Positions 9,815 through 21,293 of a DNA stretch of 64,000 nucleotides are shown here, in pieces; position 1 is the first letter of the stretch; each line of letters opens with the position of its first letter. Below the pieces are notes generated by a model. That model saw only the letters and a program-made list of their open reading frames with translations. It was not told the origin of the DNA and ran no database searches. The translations under genes and the position numbers were made by a program. The stretch comes from Anodontia alba (Eukaryota; Mollusca; Bivalvia; Lucinida; Lucinidae), in contig OZ024825.1 in assembly GCA_964016985.1 (NCBI GenBank), positions 4,086,056-4,150,055 of the forward strand, written 5' to 3'.

Positions 9815-11293
9815 AAATTCCTATTCAACACTTTTGCAAGAGAACTGTTTAATGTACATACGCATTTTCCCCTCACCCAACGAGTTCAGTGAATTATCAT
9901 TACCATTGTATATATTTTATGCATTTTCTTAAGTTCAAAAATGGCTCATTGCCGTTTTCACGTGAAACTATTTGCTATGTTTTATTGTAGGGGGAGGATC
10001 GTAACTAATGTTGTGAGAACTTGTGGCCCATCCCCTTGCACTGCATTTTTTGCAATAAATATGATTTATTGATTGTGTAGAAACAATTCCAACACCTCCA
10101 CATTGGCTTGTTGCCTTAGCAATTAATCAGCTCAGCTACAGTGCAACAGGGAATTAAACACATATGCATTAAACTTCAATGATCAGGGTCTTCACCGTTT
10201 GCAAATAGTTTAGCCATTTTTCTCTAGGAGTATCTACATCACATAGCCCGACATACCAAAAATTGAAATTGGACTCTTCAAAGATATAGTGTGGGGGGAA
10301 TTTATTCAGTCTAAATGGGCTAGAGTTGAGCGCTCGTTTAATCAGGTTTAAGCTCCGACAACAGTTTGGCTATTTTGCTCGTTCTTGCTTCGTTAGAATA
10401 CAGTTTTGTGATTCTTCGAGTCATTCTAACTTTTTTCGGTGCCCAAGGCAGAACAGTAGCCAGAGCGGCATTATTTTCACGCACATCCAGGAAAATATAT
10501 TGAAACCTTTTCCCTACTGTCGCGTTTAGAAATAGAGACTACTCTTAAAGGAAAGAATTTGCTACCAGAGGGAGCAAATTCTTTCCTTTAAGTGTAGCCC
10601 CTATGTTGGAAGCGATAAATTCATTCTTTATGGTAAAAAAGGCATGATATGATTTTGTCACACATGTTACGCACGTGCGTAATGTATGTAATGATCGCTA
10701 CGTCTATGTTAGAAGGGCTGTGCGCCCCATAGTTGAGGTCTTTACTGGACATCCTTATAATATTTGCTAGGCACGACCTGAATGTCGACCAAATCATCCA
10801 AATTTCAAGGCGAGGAAAGCTTGTCAATGCCAGCAGTTTTATGCCCCGTTCGTAACCTGAGTCTAACAAATAATTAACTAATTTTACGCTCAAATTCACA
10901 TTGACATTTTTGTCCGCATTTTTCTTGGCGGTCATCACTTGGGTACCTTTTATGATAGGAAATGTGATATGCTACTTACTCAGACCTAAACATTCAACCC
11001 TGTGCTAGAGTTGCCCCAGAGCCACAATGTAGGGTGGAGCTACGGGTCAAAATGTATAACAGATCATATTGAGCATTCGGAAAATATTACTTGAAATTTA
11101 TGCATTCACATGCTGTTGCCATATGGGTAAAGAGCAAAGCGCGGGGGCATTTGTGTACTTTGGACACATGTCTAGTTTTTCTTCTTCTTTGCTTGTTTGT
11201 TTTTGTTTTCCTGCGAACGAAACAGTACACGGGTATGACGAAAGCTTCTAATTGCAGCTTTCTTTAGTTTCATCATTATTGGCTTTACAGAGA
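9815..11293. other. Intergenic, one palindrome, no gene seen
   Basis: A palindrome at 10548-10606 (AAAGGAAAGAATTTGCT...AGCAAATTCTTTCCTTT) resembles pieces near 27590-27770 and 45430-45490. A 105-codon minus-strand frame at 10621-10938 has no recognisable motif. Otherwise featureless. Confidence 0.45.
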
Positions 11294-11385
11294 CATTACG
11301 AAAACACGCCTTTCAAATATTCTGAAAATTTCACCACCAAAAAACTGAAAATTTTCAGATAAAGAATTCTGATGTTTTCGTGATG
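11294..11385. mobile_element. PM1 internal-deletion derivative (92 bp)
   Basis: Left terminus CATTACGAAAACACGCC and left-half hairpin are retained, then the sequence jumps directly to the right terminus TGTTTTCGTGATG. The palindrome and right half are absent. Confidence 0.75.
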
Positions 11386-11429
11386 AGATCAAAGTAATGA
11401 AAAAGACCATTATTTTGCATCATTACTTC

Positions 11430-11650
11430 TTAAGTCGCTAATCACAACTGCAGCAGACGACATTCTGATTTTTTTTTTTTTTTTTTTTTGTATTTTACGT
11501 ATAAAAATAAGACTTGACATACATGTGAATCGTCTGCACAGCAGCGAGTCATATGAAATGCTGTCTTATTTTCTTTTGAAAGGTTTTTGTTGTTGTTTTT
11601 TTTAAGAATGTCGTCTGCTACAATTTTGCATGGTGCTTTAAAAGTTGAGT
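11430..11650. mobile_element. P2 MITE (TTAA-type)
   Basis: Left end TTAAGTCGCTAATCACAACT then GCAGACGACATT; right end AATGTCGTCTGCTACA. Central GACATACATGTGAATCGTC palindrome and an A/T-rich stem. The right TTAA is degenerate. Confidence 0.65.
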
Positions 11651-11773
11651 TATAAATAATATATAATGATATGTTTTGATTGGAGTCTAGCTCTTCAGAA
11701 AACCTAATGTAATTGTTTTTTGCTATATTTTACGTTACTGTTTATACATTTATAAGTTTACTGCCGCGCGCGC

Positions 11774-11776
<3 letters not shown>

Positions 11777-11800
<24 letters not shown>
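11777..11800. repeat. Poly(A) run after CGCGCGC
   Basis: About 25 A following a short CG alternation. Confidence 0.85.
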
Positions 11801-11805
<5 letters not shown>

Positions 11806-11870
11806 TACTGATGATAATAATAAAATAAGTAATCAGACTTCACAATCGTGTTAACATATTTAACCAAAAT

Positions 11871-11966
11871 TTTCGGACAGCTAGACCTGAACAAACAGTG
11901 TGGACCCTATTCAAACTGCTCCTATGGAGCAGATTGATCAGGGTCTACACGTTTTGCCATTTGGTC
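11871..11966. repeat. P1-like palindrome core
   Basis: ACAGTGTGGACCCT...AGGGTCTACACG around CTGCTCCTATGGAGCAG. A diverged member of the AACAGTGTRGACC family. Confidence 0.6.
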
Positions 11967-12126
11967 AGTAATTTAAGACACATAATCTATATATACATGT
12001 AGATTCTAAAAGGGAAATGAACATACACACACAGAACTGAAACTTCCTGAAGTATCCAGTTGGACTTGTTCAAATTTTAGTATAAGTATGGTGGAAAATT
12101 AAGATCTCCGAATATATAGGGTAATT

Positions 12127-12399
12127 CATCACGAAAACATACTTTTTGATCCCCGTAAACCCCACTTTTATATAGTGAAACTGGGGTTTACGGGGGTATA
12201 CATTATTTTTCGTATTTCAGCTCAAAAACATATATTGTGGGTACTCGTTAGAACCGCCTCGCCGAGGCGGTTCTAACGAGTACCCACAATCTATGTTTTG
12301 AGCTGAAATACGAAACATTTCAGAGTTTTTTATCTGAAAATTTTCAGTTTTTGGAGGTGAGATTTTTCTATATATTTGAATAGGCATGTTTTCGTAATG
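12127..12399. mobile_element. PM1 copy (R)
   Basis: Begins CATCACGAAAACATAC, ends TGTTTTCGTAATG. Central palindrome complete with GCCGAGGC centre. Confidence 0.9.
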
Positions 12400-13700
12400 T
12401 GCTGCATTCGATCATATTTCTACGGTGGCACCATTTTATTTTTGCTATTAATGAGTAAGCAGCCATGTGTGTTTTCAATATTAATTATCGTCAAACCTTC
12501 CGTATGACGCAGTCCATTTCCATAGTAACGGACTTGTTATTTTATGATGTTGCTAGACATTATCAAATATATGAATGAAACAAAGAGTGAATTTAATTAT
12601 TTGTCACATGCATATCTTTACGGAGCAAATACCTGCTTCTACAATCTCCCCAATACAGTTGCGCCTTGTTGGAGATTCCGTGGCTGCGTTTGTAATATTA
12701 AGTTGTTACTGGTTGAAACTGTTACATAACAGTTGAATCGTTTGCTTTTACCACATCGAACTCGCGTGCAGAGTTTGCAGTATTTTGGCCTGTGGAAACT
12801 GTATAGAAAACGGATAATGGTTTGCTTGCAGACGAACATAATTAACGCTAAATAGGAGGTGGAAAACGCCGATGGGTGCCGTATATTGTAGGTTTCTTTT
12901 GTTGTATTTCCTCGTGCTTTGGCGTACATTGTTTAATGAAGTTTTGTATAATTTTTGTACATATAGAAATCAACGCTTAGCACTCTGGGTAAAATTTTCA
13001 GCAGGCTACAATTTTAAATAGTTTTTATATTTTTCCCAGAAAACAGGATATGACATTTCATGCAAATTGTCTCCGTTGGAGACAATTTGCATGAAATGTC
13101 AAAACCAGTTTTCTGGAAAAAAATAAGAAAATATCATCAATTTGTGGTTTTCTGAGTTAGCCCAGAGAGTGGAAAAGGTTGTTCTGTTACTTTCGCTGTA
13201 TTGATTTCACGTAGTTTTCTTTGTTTTATCCATGTAGGAAGGCTCTTGTGACATTTAATATATTTCTATATAGATGCAATATTTCCGTGCTGTCACCATA
13301 GATATTTCTGGAAAGCGACTTTTTTCTCTGTTATTAAAAGGAAATTGATTTTCTATTATAACAGTCCATACTTGCACAAGCCATTTCGCGCGAAAAGGCT
13401 ATTATAATGTAAATAAACACAATTTTACTGATTTTTCCACTTTTCTTGTGTATTCTTGTTGATAAGGTAATTTTGATACAAATGTTATGTTTTCAATCTA
13501 TCAGTACAATAGAAAAACCAAAGTACATGTATGTATGCTTTTACTAATATTTGTTTGAATAATTAGACGGAATTACATGTAAACTTCTTTTTAAAAATAG
13601 CAGCGTTTCCTGTTTACATGTATAAGTGCGTATTGTTCTTGTTCGTTCGTCTGTCATTACTGACAATGACCAATCCAATCCTAATCAACTGTGTGATGTG
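12400..13700. other. Intergenic with P4 MITE
   Basis: Apart from a P4 copy (about 12970-13180) I see no gene. Short ORFs at 12544-12929 overlap on both strands without motifs. Confidence 0.4.
12970..13180. mobile_element. P4 foldback MITE
   Basis: Left CAACGCTTAGCACTCTGGG, right CCCAGAGAGTGG, with a central CATTTCATGCAAATTGTCTC mirrored by GAGACAATTTGCATGAAATG. Related copies at 27897-28115 and 61778-62027. Confidence 0.65.
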
Positions 13701-13703
13701 TTA

Positions 13704-14275
13704 TTATTTGTGTGTTCTAAGATGGCTGATGAAACCAATCTTAGCTCTAAACTGCCTGTTGCAGATAGAACAAGAGTGGTCTGAGGAAGAAAGCTCTGTT
13801 GGTGATGCCTTAGCTCTGGCTTTCCGCTGTGCACGTTTCTGCCTGCCTTCGCTGATTATTTTTGCTTCGTATTCACCAGCTCCCCTTTTTATGAGGCCTC
13901 GCCACTTTGTATGATCCTGTGCAATCTGTTCCCATGACTCTGTTGGTATGTTGAAGTCTTTTGGAGGCTTTGAGGGTGTCCTTATATCGCTTCTTCTGAC
14001 CGCCATGGGAGCGTTTTCCTACTTGAAGTTCTCCATAGAGGATTTTCTTTGGCAAACGTTCATCAGGCATTCTGGTAACATGGCCTGTCCATCTTAACTG
14101 TGCCAATTTCAGAAGAGTATGTACACTCTGAATCCCTGCCCTTTTCAGGACTTCTGTGTCTGGAATCCTGTCTTGCCACTTGATCTTTAGAAGTTTTCTA
14201 AGACAGCTTGTATGGAAGTGGTTCAGTCTTTTGGCATGCCTTTGATAAACTGTCCAAGTGCGTATTGTAATAAAA
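13704..14275 (-). pseudogene. LINE 3' remnant: RT C-terminal tail with zinc-finger end, frameshifted
   Basis: Read from about 14275 downward the minus strand gives a segment with RLNHFHTSCLRKLLKIKWQD, then QLRWTGHVTRMP and LYGELQVGKRSHGGQKKRYK, and in a second frame ESWEQIAQDHTKWR and a terminal C2H2-like CSICNRQFRAKIGFISHLRTH. This order is the usual C-terminal tail of a class of animal endonuclease-reverse transcriptases. The two frames overlap, so at least one frameshift separates them near 13870-14000. The RT core is absent. A dead fragment. Confidence 0.8.
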
Positions 14276-14290
14276 CTTTCTCAGGTAACA

Positions 14291-14404
14291 TATACCCAGT
14301 AAGCATTCTACATAAATCTATAGCGGGCCGTTGTCGGTCCGTCAGCTACCCTGACGGACCGACAACGGCAAACTATAGATTTATGTAGAATGCTTACTGG
14401 GTAT
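14291..14404. mobile_element. 114-bp foldback element, nearly perfect palindrome
   Basis: TATACCCAGTAAGCATTCTA...TAGAATGCTTACTGGGTATA with centre GGTCCGTCAGCTACCCTGACGGACC. A second copy lies at 50137-50249. The whole unit is a hairpin with almost no loop. Confidence 0.8.
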
Positions 14405-14970
14405 AGACACTATTAGCTATTATTGTCAAAAAAAAACAGAAAACATACTATTGGTTACAGCACTTATACATTTCATTAGGTGCATTTAAAGTATCTTTTA
14501 ATCAAACATGTCAAAAATCGTAGTATTGTGTTACATTGTAAGTCATGGTGAAGTAGATCATAGAACAAACAGATATACTCGTACGTTACTATGGGGACAG
14601 AAATATCATTGACGTAGTAAGTTACGAGTTTGATATTTCTGAGTATTTTGTCATTAGCTATAAAATTGACAAGGAAATGCCGCTTCATTATAAATTGTAT
14701 TGTGATTTGTAGGTCTAAATACGATCGAAATAAAATTTGTCTCAGCTTGTCCGGAAGAAAATAAAAGTAAAAACAAAAAAATGTTTTGATCTATAAAGCG
14801 ACACAGCTTAAATGAGTATAAAGGTTTTTCAATTGTTATATCATTGTCTGTTGAACTGTTTGATCGGATTACGTTAACGTACCTATGTGAAAATGTATAT
14901 TTCTTAGCCAGAGCTCTTTTTCAGCCATCTATTAACAAAAAAAAAATGATATTAATGAGCTGAGCTAACG
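14405..14970. other. Intergenic, nothing recognised
   Basis: AT-rich, no motif-bearing ORF, no repeat I could match inside the window. Confidence 0.4.
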
Positions 14971-14972
14971 CA

Positions 14973-15172
14973 GGACAAACCTACAATAAGACCTATGTGA
15001 GCAATAAAGACGCAAATCAGGCTGTATATCCACCAGTACGGCAAGGGTCTCGTTTATCCCTCTTTGGATAGCTCGGAGGCGATCAGCGAAGACTCTGATT
15101 AGACTGCGCGGATGCGCAGGCTGATCTGAGTCTTCGCTAGTCGCATAAGTCTTATTGTAGGTTTTGTCATGC
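14973..15172. mobile_element. GA-family foldback element
   Basis: Outer arms ACAAACCTACAATAAGACCT / mirrored AGTCTTATTGTAGGTTTTGT enclose the GA core GAAGACTCTGATTAGACTGC...GCTGATCTGAGTCTTCGC. Confidence 0.65.
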
Positions 15173-15197
15173 GCTGTCTCATTTTTGTCATTTCTCT

Positions 15198-15262
15198 GAC
15201 AAAACACATATGTTGTGGGTATTCTGCGAGGCGTTTCTAATGAGTACCCACAACATGTCTCT
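15198..15262. repeat. Short palindrome related to the PM1 core
   Basis: CATATGTTGTGGGTATTCTG...AATGAGTACCCACAACATG; a truncated member of the second palindrome family seen at 50671-50775 and 62447-62556. Confidence 0.6.
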
Positions 15263-15343
15263 TGAAGAAATAAGAAAACTATTCATTTTGATACATTGAT
15301 ACCTCTCTTATTTAGAGCCGTGTAAGCCGTGATATTGCACCAA

Positions 15344-15621
15344 CATTACGAAAACACGCCTATTCAAATATATTGAAAAGTTTACAACCAAAAAACGAAA
15401 ATTATAATATAAAAAATTCAGATATTTTTCATATTTCTATTCAAAACATAGATTGTGGGTACTCGTTAGAACCGCATCGCCGAGGCAGTTCTAATGAGTA
15501 CCCACAATCTATGTTTTGAGCAGAAATAAGAAAAATAATGTATACCCCTGTAAACCCCAGTTTTACTATATAAAAATGGGGTTTAAGGGGGTCAAAATTA
15601 TAGAGGCGTGTTTTCGTGATG
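15344..15621. mobile_element. PM1 copy (F)
   Basis: Full length, CATTACG to CGTGATG. Mismatches in the palindrome (GCATCGCCGAGGCAG) but the right-half TATATAAAAATGGGG hairpin is present. Confidence 0.9.
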
Positions 15622-15900
15622 TAAATATGGAAACTGAGCGAAACAATTGATTCTTATGGGCATTAACACATATTTATGCAGTAAAAAATGTTGTCAAAAA
15701 GTAATCAACAAATTGAAGAACTTAAAAATTGCAAAAATCTTAAAAACAATTCTAAAAAGGAACGACCCTTGAGAGCAACGAACGCACTCATAAAATTGAA
15801 AACAAGTGAAGTGTCAAGTTTTTGTATCCCGGTTTTTACTACATATTACAGGAAAACATGTGACACTCATTACTTAGACTTGTAAACTTACGCAGTGGTT

Positions 15901-16177
15901 CATAACGAAAACCAGCCTATTCAAATATACTGAAAATTCTCCACCAAAAAATGAAAATTTTCTAGATAAAAATTTTGATATTTGTTTTATTTCTGCTCAA
16001 AACATAGATTGTGAGTACTCGTTAGAACCGCCTCGGCGAGGCGGTTCTAACGAGTACTCACAATTTATGTTTTTGGAAGAAATAAGAAAAATAATGTATA
16101 CCCCTGTAAACCCCAGTTTTACTGTATAAAAGTGGGGTTTAAGGGGGTCAATATTACATAGGCATGTTTTCGTGATG
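15901..16177. mobile_element. PM1 copy (F)
   Basis: Full length, CATAACG to CGTGATG; the palindrome has GTGAGTACTCG in place of GTGGGTACTCG on both arms, so the arms have co-varied. Confidence 0.9.
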
Positions 16178-16384
16178 TTAACCCGTTTATGCCTTGTTAA
16201 ATACTGCTTCGCAACAACTAGGTACAATGTATAGAAGGGTTCGTTGATCCTAATTTTCGATTTGTCGCAATTATCAACACTCAATCTCCTCATAATTTCT
16301 CCACAATCATTGAAACAATTTAATGTCACAGGCGGAACATGCTAGTAGTCTAAAACATATCACTGCAGTCACCAAAATAGAGTC

Positions 16385-16870
16385 GCAATGTGAGAAACTG
16401 CTATTTCGGGCAGTTGCGCGTCCCCACAGGCTGATCTGAGTTTTCGTTAGCTCAAAAAAGATTCTGATCAGACTGCGCAAGTGTACATGCTGCTCTGAAT
16501 CTTCGCCGGGCGTACATGTCCAAAACTGCGTTTTCTGACGTTTCGACTTAATTTTTATATATGAGTCGACGAGTCAGGCAAAAATGTGATGAATTGATTC
16601 CGGGGCTGCGGAAAGAATAGCATCCTATATGAGCCGCGGCATGATTGCTTGTGCGTCAGTTGAAGACTCAGATCAGCTTGCGCATCCACATATCCTTCAA
16701 AAGAAAGCTTGGATGTTTGACTACCCATAAGGCGCGAAGCAATGACTGATCAGTTTGCGTATTTGCGGATCTGAGTCAATTGCCATCATGGAGGGCAATG
16801 GCTATTGATAGTTTGCTGACAACAGCAGAAAGGCTGCTGACAGCCAGCTGCATAGGTTCTAGTACAAAAC
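16385..16870. repeat. Diverged GA-family repeats
   Basis: Several GATCAGACTGCGC / GATCTGAGT pieces near 16430, 16465 and 16670-16770. No gene seen. Boundaries unclear. Confidence 0.45.
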
Positions 16871-16879
16871 TTTAAACTA

Positions 16880-16985
16880 TTAATCCTGCTGAACCCGGAT
16901 ATACCCTGCTTTTTCAAACAGTGTACATCCAGATCAGTTGGCTTCAAAGAAGCCAACTGATCTGGATCTGCACTGTTTGCTATTC
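16880..16985. mobile_element. P3 MITE, left part
   Basis: TTAATCCTGCTGAACCCGGATATACCC leads into the palindrome CCAGATCAGTTGGCTTC/GAAGCCAACTGATCTGG. The right terminus is lost. Confidence 0.6.
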
Positions 16986-17280
16986 AGTATGTGACTCTAT
17001 AGCATGCGATCTTGTAGGAAACGCTACGCCCCGGCTTGTATATTACATAGTGTAGACGTGCATTTGGAATGATCCTTCCGCCTTTTTTTTCGGGCCTGGA
17101 AATATATCTGTGGATCTGCTTTTTGCTGTTTCAGATATATGTATCGCTCCGCCCTCTCCTCCAAACCCCGACCCCACAACCTCACTGCACTACTTGTTTA
17201 GACAGAAATATACAAATAGCCCATTTTCTTTGAATGAGATAATAAAAATCATAAGTAATACCCTAAAAATGCAGGAAAGA
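16986..17280. other. Intergenic, nothing recognised
   Basis: A C-rich stretch near 17145-17175 is part of a motif-less ORF. Confidence 0.35.
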
Positions 17281-17290
17281 AAAGATAATA

Positions 17291-17470
17291 TAGTCAAGTC
17301 TCGTTATCTCAATCTCCAAATGACTTTTTGTTTGAGGTAACAGTAGTTTGAAATAAAGGATTTGAAATGTAAGGAATTTATAGTAAACTGAACCAATATT
17401 GCTCTCGATTTAGATTGACTTAATAAATATTTTCAGCTATCAGTTTTTGAGATAACGAGAGTCAGCTGTA
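17291..17470. mobile_element. Degraded pogo/Tigger-like MITE
   Basis: Left AGTCAAGTCTCGTTATCTC, right GAGATAACGAGAGTCAGCTG followed by TA. These ends resemble those of the better preserved element at 19573-19913. Confidence 0.5.
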
Positions 17471-17759
17471 AATACTCTTGCAAGTCTTGTTACAATGTAT
17501 AACACAATACTTTCCTTTGACTCATTTGAAAGTCGAGTAGATGAGTGGATTTCAGATATACATCATAAGAATATGAATCGATCTATAATTTTAATTGGCC
17601 AGGTATACGAAAGGACGGGTTTCTGATTTTACAAACGCACATTCGCGCCAAAGTCTACAATCAATTATTCTTTTTATGAAATAAAAGCACTGAGAGTGCT
17701 GATGGAGAGGTTTCCTGAAATTCTATTGGGCTCTTGTACTGATTGGGATTTACGCTGTA
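17471..17759. other. Intergenic, nothing recognised
   Basis: No motif-bearing ORF or matched repeat. Confidence 0.35.
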
Positions 17760-18057
17760 CATCACGAAAACATGCCTATATAATGTTGACCCCCTAACCC
17801 CCACTTTTATATAGTAAAACTGGGGTTTACAGGGTATACATTATTTTTCTTACTTCTGCTCAAAAACATAGACTGTGGGTATACATTATTTTTCTCATTT
17901 CTGCTCATAACATAGATTGTGGGTACTCATTAGAACCGCCTCTCCGAGGCAGTTCTAACGAGTACCCACAATCTATTTTTTGAGCAGAAATATGAAAAAT
18001 ATCAGAATTTTTATCGGAAAATTTTCTATATATTTGAATAGGCTTCTTTTCGTAATG
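17760..18057. mobile_element. PM1 copy (R) with duplicated core arm
   Basis: CATCACG to CGTAATG. The block TATACATTATTTTTC...GATTGTGGGTA is present twice in tandem (about 17834-17880 and 17881-17925), so one palindrome arm has an extra partial copy. Confidence 0.85.
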
Positions 18058-18301
18058 AGTTCAAGTAATGCTTTTTACCCAACGCTTTAGATTTGGCTTG
18101 TTTACTGGAGTATTTATATTCGGCCGCCGATATTGTACTCAATATGATTAAATCTTATTTGTTCAAAAGTTTGAAGTTTTCTTTGGCTTTGTTTATTTAT
18201 TCACTATTTATAAGCATCAGAGTGTATAAGGCTAATATGTTAGGATGCAAAATTTTGCGTTAAGAAGGGCACTATTTATTAGGTAGTAATTAGGTTGCTA
18301 G

Positions 18302-18520
18302 TAACAGGAAAACAGATTGTCGAAATGTGGTATGTTAAATCTGATGGCGGTATGGCAACCTCCCGCAAAACAGGAACAGGAAAACGGATTGTCGAAATGT
18401 TGTGTGTTAAATCTGGTGACGGTTTGGAACCGCCCGCAAAAACTAGTAACAGGGAAACGGATTGTCGAAATGTGGTATGTTCAATCTGGTGGCGGTTTTG
18501 CAACCGCCCCAAAAACTGTT
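18302..18520. repeat. Tandem repeat, ~72-73-bp unit x3
   Basis: Each unit contains ACAGGAAAACRGATTGTCG then TTAAATCTGRTGRCGGT. The array is open in several frames, but units differ by frameshifting length, so coding is unlikely. Confidence 0.8.
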
Positions 18521-18714
18521 TTGTTGTTTTCAAAAGTTTGCGGTTAAAAAATCATATTTAGCGAGGCTTTGTATTTGTTATTTATTTATTTATTTATTTA
18601 TGTGAACGCGCACTTAAAAGTTTCCGGTAAGTGATTACTTAGACAGAATGATTGCAAATGCAAATTGTTGCCTCCTTCCCAGCAAAAGTAATTCTGTATG
18701 TATACCGTCCTGTC

Positions 18715-19172
18715 CCTGAGCCTTAACAGCAGTAAACGTATCTTCGGACATTGCATTACGAAAACAAGCCTATTCAAATACACCGAATATTTTTCCACCA
18801 AAAAATGAAAATTTTCAGATAAAAAATTCTGATATTTTCCGTATTTCTGCTCAAAACATAGATTGTGTGTACTCGTTAGAACCGCCTCGGCGAGACGGTT
18901 CTAACGAGTACCCTCAATCTATGTTTTTGAGCAGAAATAAGAAAATTAATGTATACCCCTGTAAACCCTAGTTTTACTATAGAAAAGTGGGATTAGGGGG
19001 TCAACATTATATAGGCATACTTTCGTGATTGGGCGCAGTTTGGATAGGTCACAAAGCTTCTTCATGTGGACAACGAAGACTCTGATCAGATTGTGCGGGT
19101 GCGCAGGCTGCTTTCAGTCTTCGATGGCCGCACATATCAGAAGGTAAGTTTTCTCACATTGAGGATCACCAG
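18715..19172. mobile_element. GA-family element interrupted by PM1
   Basis: Ends resemble those of the copy at 48560-48800 (CTCAACGTGAGAAAACGTAC type). Contains GAAGACTCTGATCAGATTGTG and GCAGGCTGCTTTCAGTCTTC. Confidence 0.5.
18754..19030. mobile_element. PM1 copy (F) nested in a GA element
   Basis: CATTACG to CGTGATT. Inserted in a GA-family element whose left end (AACGTATCTTCGGACAT) and right end (CGCACATATCAGAAGGTAAG) lie on either side. Confidence 0.9.
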
Positions 19173-19181
19173 TTTCATACC

Positions 19182-19461
19182 CATCACGGAAACGTTCCTA
19201 TATAATTTTGACCCCCTCAAACCCCACTTTTATATAGTAAAACTGGAGTTTACAGGGGTAAACATTATTTTTCTTATTTCTACTTAAAACATAGATTGTG
19301 GTTACTCGTTAGAACCGCCTCGGTGAGGTGAGGCGGTTCTAACGAGTACCCACAATCTATGTTTTGAGCAGATATAAAAAAATAACAGAATTTTAGCTGA
19401 AAATTTTCATTCTTTGGTGGTAAAATTTTCAGTGTATTTGAGTAGGCTTGTTTTCGTAATG
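19182..19461. mobile_element. PM1 copy (R)
   Basis: CATCACG to CGTAATG; centre has an extra GGTGA (CCTCGGTGAGGTGAGGCGG). Confidence 0.9.
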
Positions 19462-19572
19462 TATCCTTTCTAAACCGTAGCATATCTAATTTCTTCACGA
19501 AAATGTAGTCGAGGGTACATGTAATTGTTAGAATCGCCTCAGCGATGCCTTTCTGGTGATTAGATTTATATA

Positions 19573-19913
19573 TACAGTCGACTCTCGTTATTTCGAATTC
19601 GAAGGGACTCACTGAAATACTTCGAGATATCCGTATCTCGACAAATCAGAGTTGAGAGAGTGAGGAAAACAATAAATTGAACGACCACATTTAACAATGT
19701 GTAATGTGTAATTTGATTCCTGAAGTTAGAAATATATACATATAATAATGTGAAAAAGACGAGAAATTGCTCCTTAGGAGCAATTTCTCCTCTTTTCCAC
19801 ATTATTTTGTTACCTGTTGTCATAGTTTCATGTTAAAACAGGGACAAGATTTTTACTTCGAGATAAGCGGTAATTCGAAATAAGCGAGTTCGAGATAACG
19901 AGGTTCGACTGTA
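19573..19913. mobile_element. pogo/Tigger-like MITE (TA target)
   Basis: Left TACAGTCGACTCTCGTTATT, right end ATAACGAGGTTCGACTGTA. A shorter palindrome AGAAATTGCTCC/GGAGCAATTTCT lies in the middle. TA at both borders and CAGTCGA... termini fit Tc1/mariner-superfamily MITEs. No transposase. Confidence 0.75.
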
Positions 19914-20213
19914 CTGTCATCAGATAAGGAAATTACACATCATTTAAACACAAATCATATGTGACAAAACAATTTTATGTGACAAAACGTCCCGTGTCTA
20001 TGAACTATATTTTATATTGATACTTCCGTAATTTCCGTGATTGTGACTTCGGTCGTTTCCGCAGACCCTCGCACGTAAATATCACATATATTTGCCTTCT
20101 TATCAGGAGAAATATAAGCGTACTAGCAACTAACACAGCGCTGTGACATTACATTAATCAGTCAACGTAATGTCAACCCTCAATGTTCAGTCATAACATA
20201 TAGTGCAAATAGG

Positions 20214-20216
<3 letters not shown>

Positions 20217-20287
<71 letters not shown>
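20217..20287. repeat. (TA)n microsatellite
   Basis: Uninterrupted TA alternation of about 70 bp. Confidence 0.95.
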
Positions 20288-20289
<2 letters not shown>

Positions 20290-20307
20290 AGAGAATGGTA
20301 GCAAAAG

Positions 20308-20435
20308 AATGTGCACAAGGATTGGTTAACCGCTTAGAGGACTAAGTCGCTTGGTTAGGTAAGCTGACCGCGCTCGACATGACCCTAATGTGTTGACTGG
20401 GTTGTAAACCTCAACACCAACAAACAATACTGGGG
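20308..20435 (+). repeat. SINE-like 3' region
   Basis: Shares GTGCACAAGGATTGGTTAAC then CGCTTAGAGGACTAAG with 8456-8585 and ends in CAACACCAACAAACAA. Confidence 0.45.
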
Positions 20436-20842
20436 AATGCATCCTGAAGCAAACTTTCTGACGTATTCAGTTTTTTAATTTTAGTTTTCAGTTACTTCTG
20501 TTATTTCTGTCAGTCTTTTATACGTTTTGTTGGTAGGTTAGGAGTTTAACGGCCCAGTCAACTTTAAGCCAAAAGAAGGCAAAGTATGTCTAAAATTGTT
20601 GCATGTAGCTCACCACACAAATCCATAATTTGAGTTGTTCCCCTTTTATCAGATGAATTATAATTTGACCAACAGACCCCGATACCAGGTACACTGCAAC
20701 CAGCAGTTGTCTTTATCGCACAACCTATCAACGATCATCGGACAAAGCACGGACTTCTGTATAAAAACTAATCAGAAGGCGCAGAATGCGACGTCTGATC
20801 AGGGTCTTCATCGCGTTGCCCCGCAATTAACAATGTCAGAAA
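20436..20842. other. Intergenic, nothing coding
   Basis: A short GCGCAGAATGCG piece with ACGTCTGATCAGGGTC near 20785 is P1-core-like. No gene. Confidence 0.35.
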
Positions 20843-20844
20843 TA

Positions 20845-20967
20845 ATTAAAGCGCCAATAATAAATGCAATAGACGACATTTTTAATATATTTTTTCATAT
20901 TTGCATGACATTTCAAATGAATCGCCTTACAGACAATTCATTTGAAATGTCGTCTTATTTTCCCTGA
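20845..20967. mobile_element. P2 MITE fragment
   Basis: TTAAAGCGCCAAT and AGACGACATTTTT followed by CATTTCAAATGAATCGCC and its mirror GACAATTCATTTGAAATG. Confidence 0.6.
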
Positions 20968-20994
20968 ATAATAATGATGATGAAAACTATAATA

Positions 20995-20997
<3 letters not shown>

Positions 20998-21056
<59 letters not shown>
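20998..21056. repeat. (GT)n microsatellite
   Basis: Uninterrupted GT alternation of about 58 bp. Confidence 0.95.
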
Positions 21057-21058
<2 letters not shown>

Positions 21059-21293
21059 AATTCTGTTCCGCGATTTAAAGATTAAAACTATTTCGATATA
21101 ACACCCCTTATGACAGATAATGGAACGGTCCGACTTATACCAGAAGAGTCTAACATTTGAGCATCACCAGGTAAAGGGGCCTTGATAAACCTGGCAGGTT
21201 TACCATCATTTCCTGTTTGCTTTCAGACACAACAACTCCCTTCAGAAAAGGGATCCTCTCTTACAGGAAAGACGTTTTTCGCAATGCTTTCCT

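Noticed and set aside
13618..13914. 98-codon plus-strand ORF
   Set aside because: Antisense of the LINE remnant at 13704-14275.
20217..20287. (TA)n run as replication origin or cruciform regulator
   Set aside because: Plain microsatellite with no supporting context.
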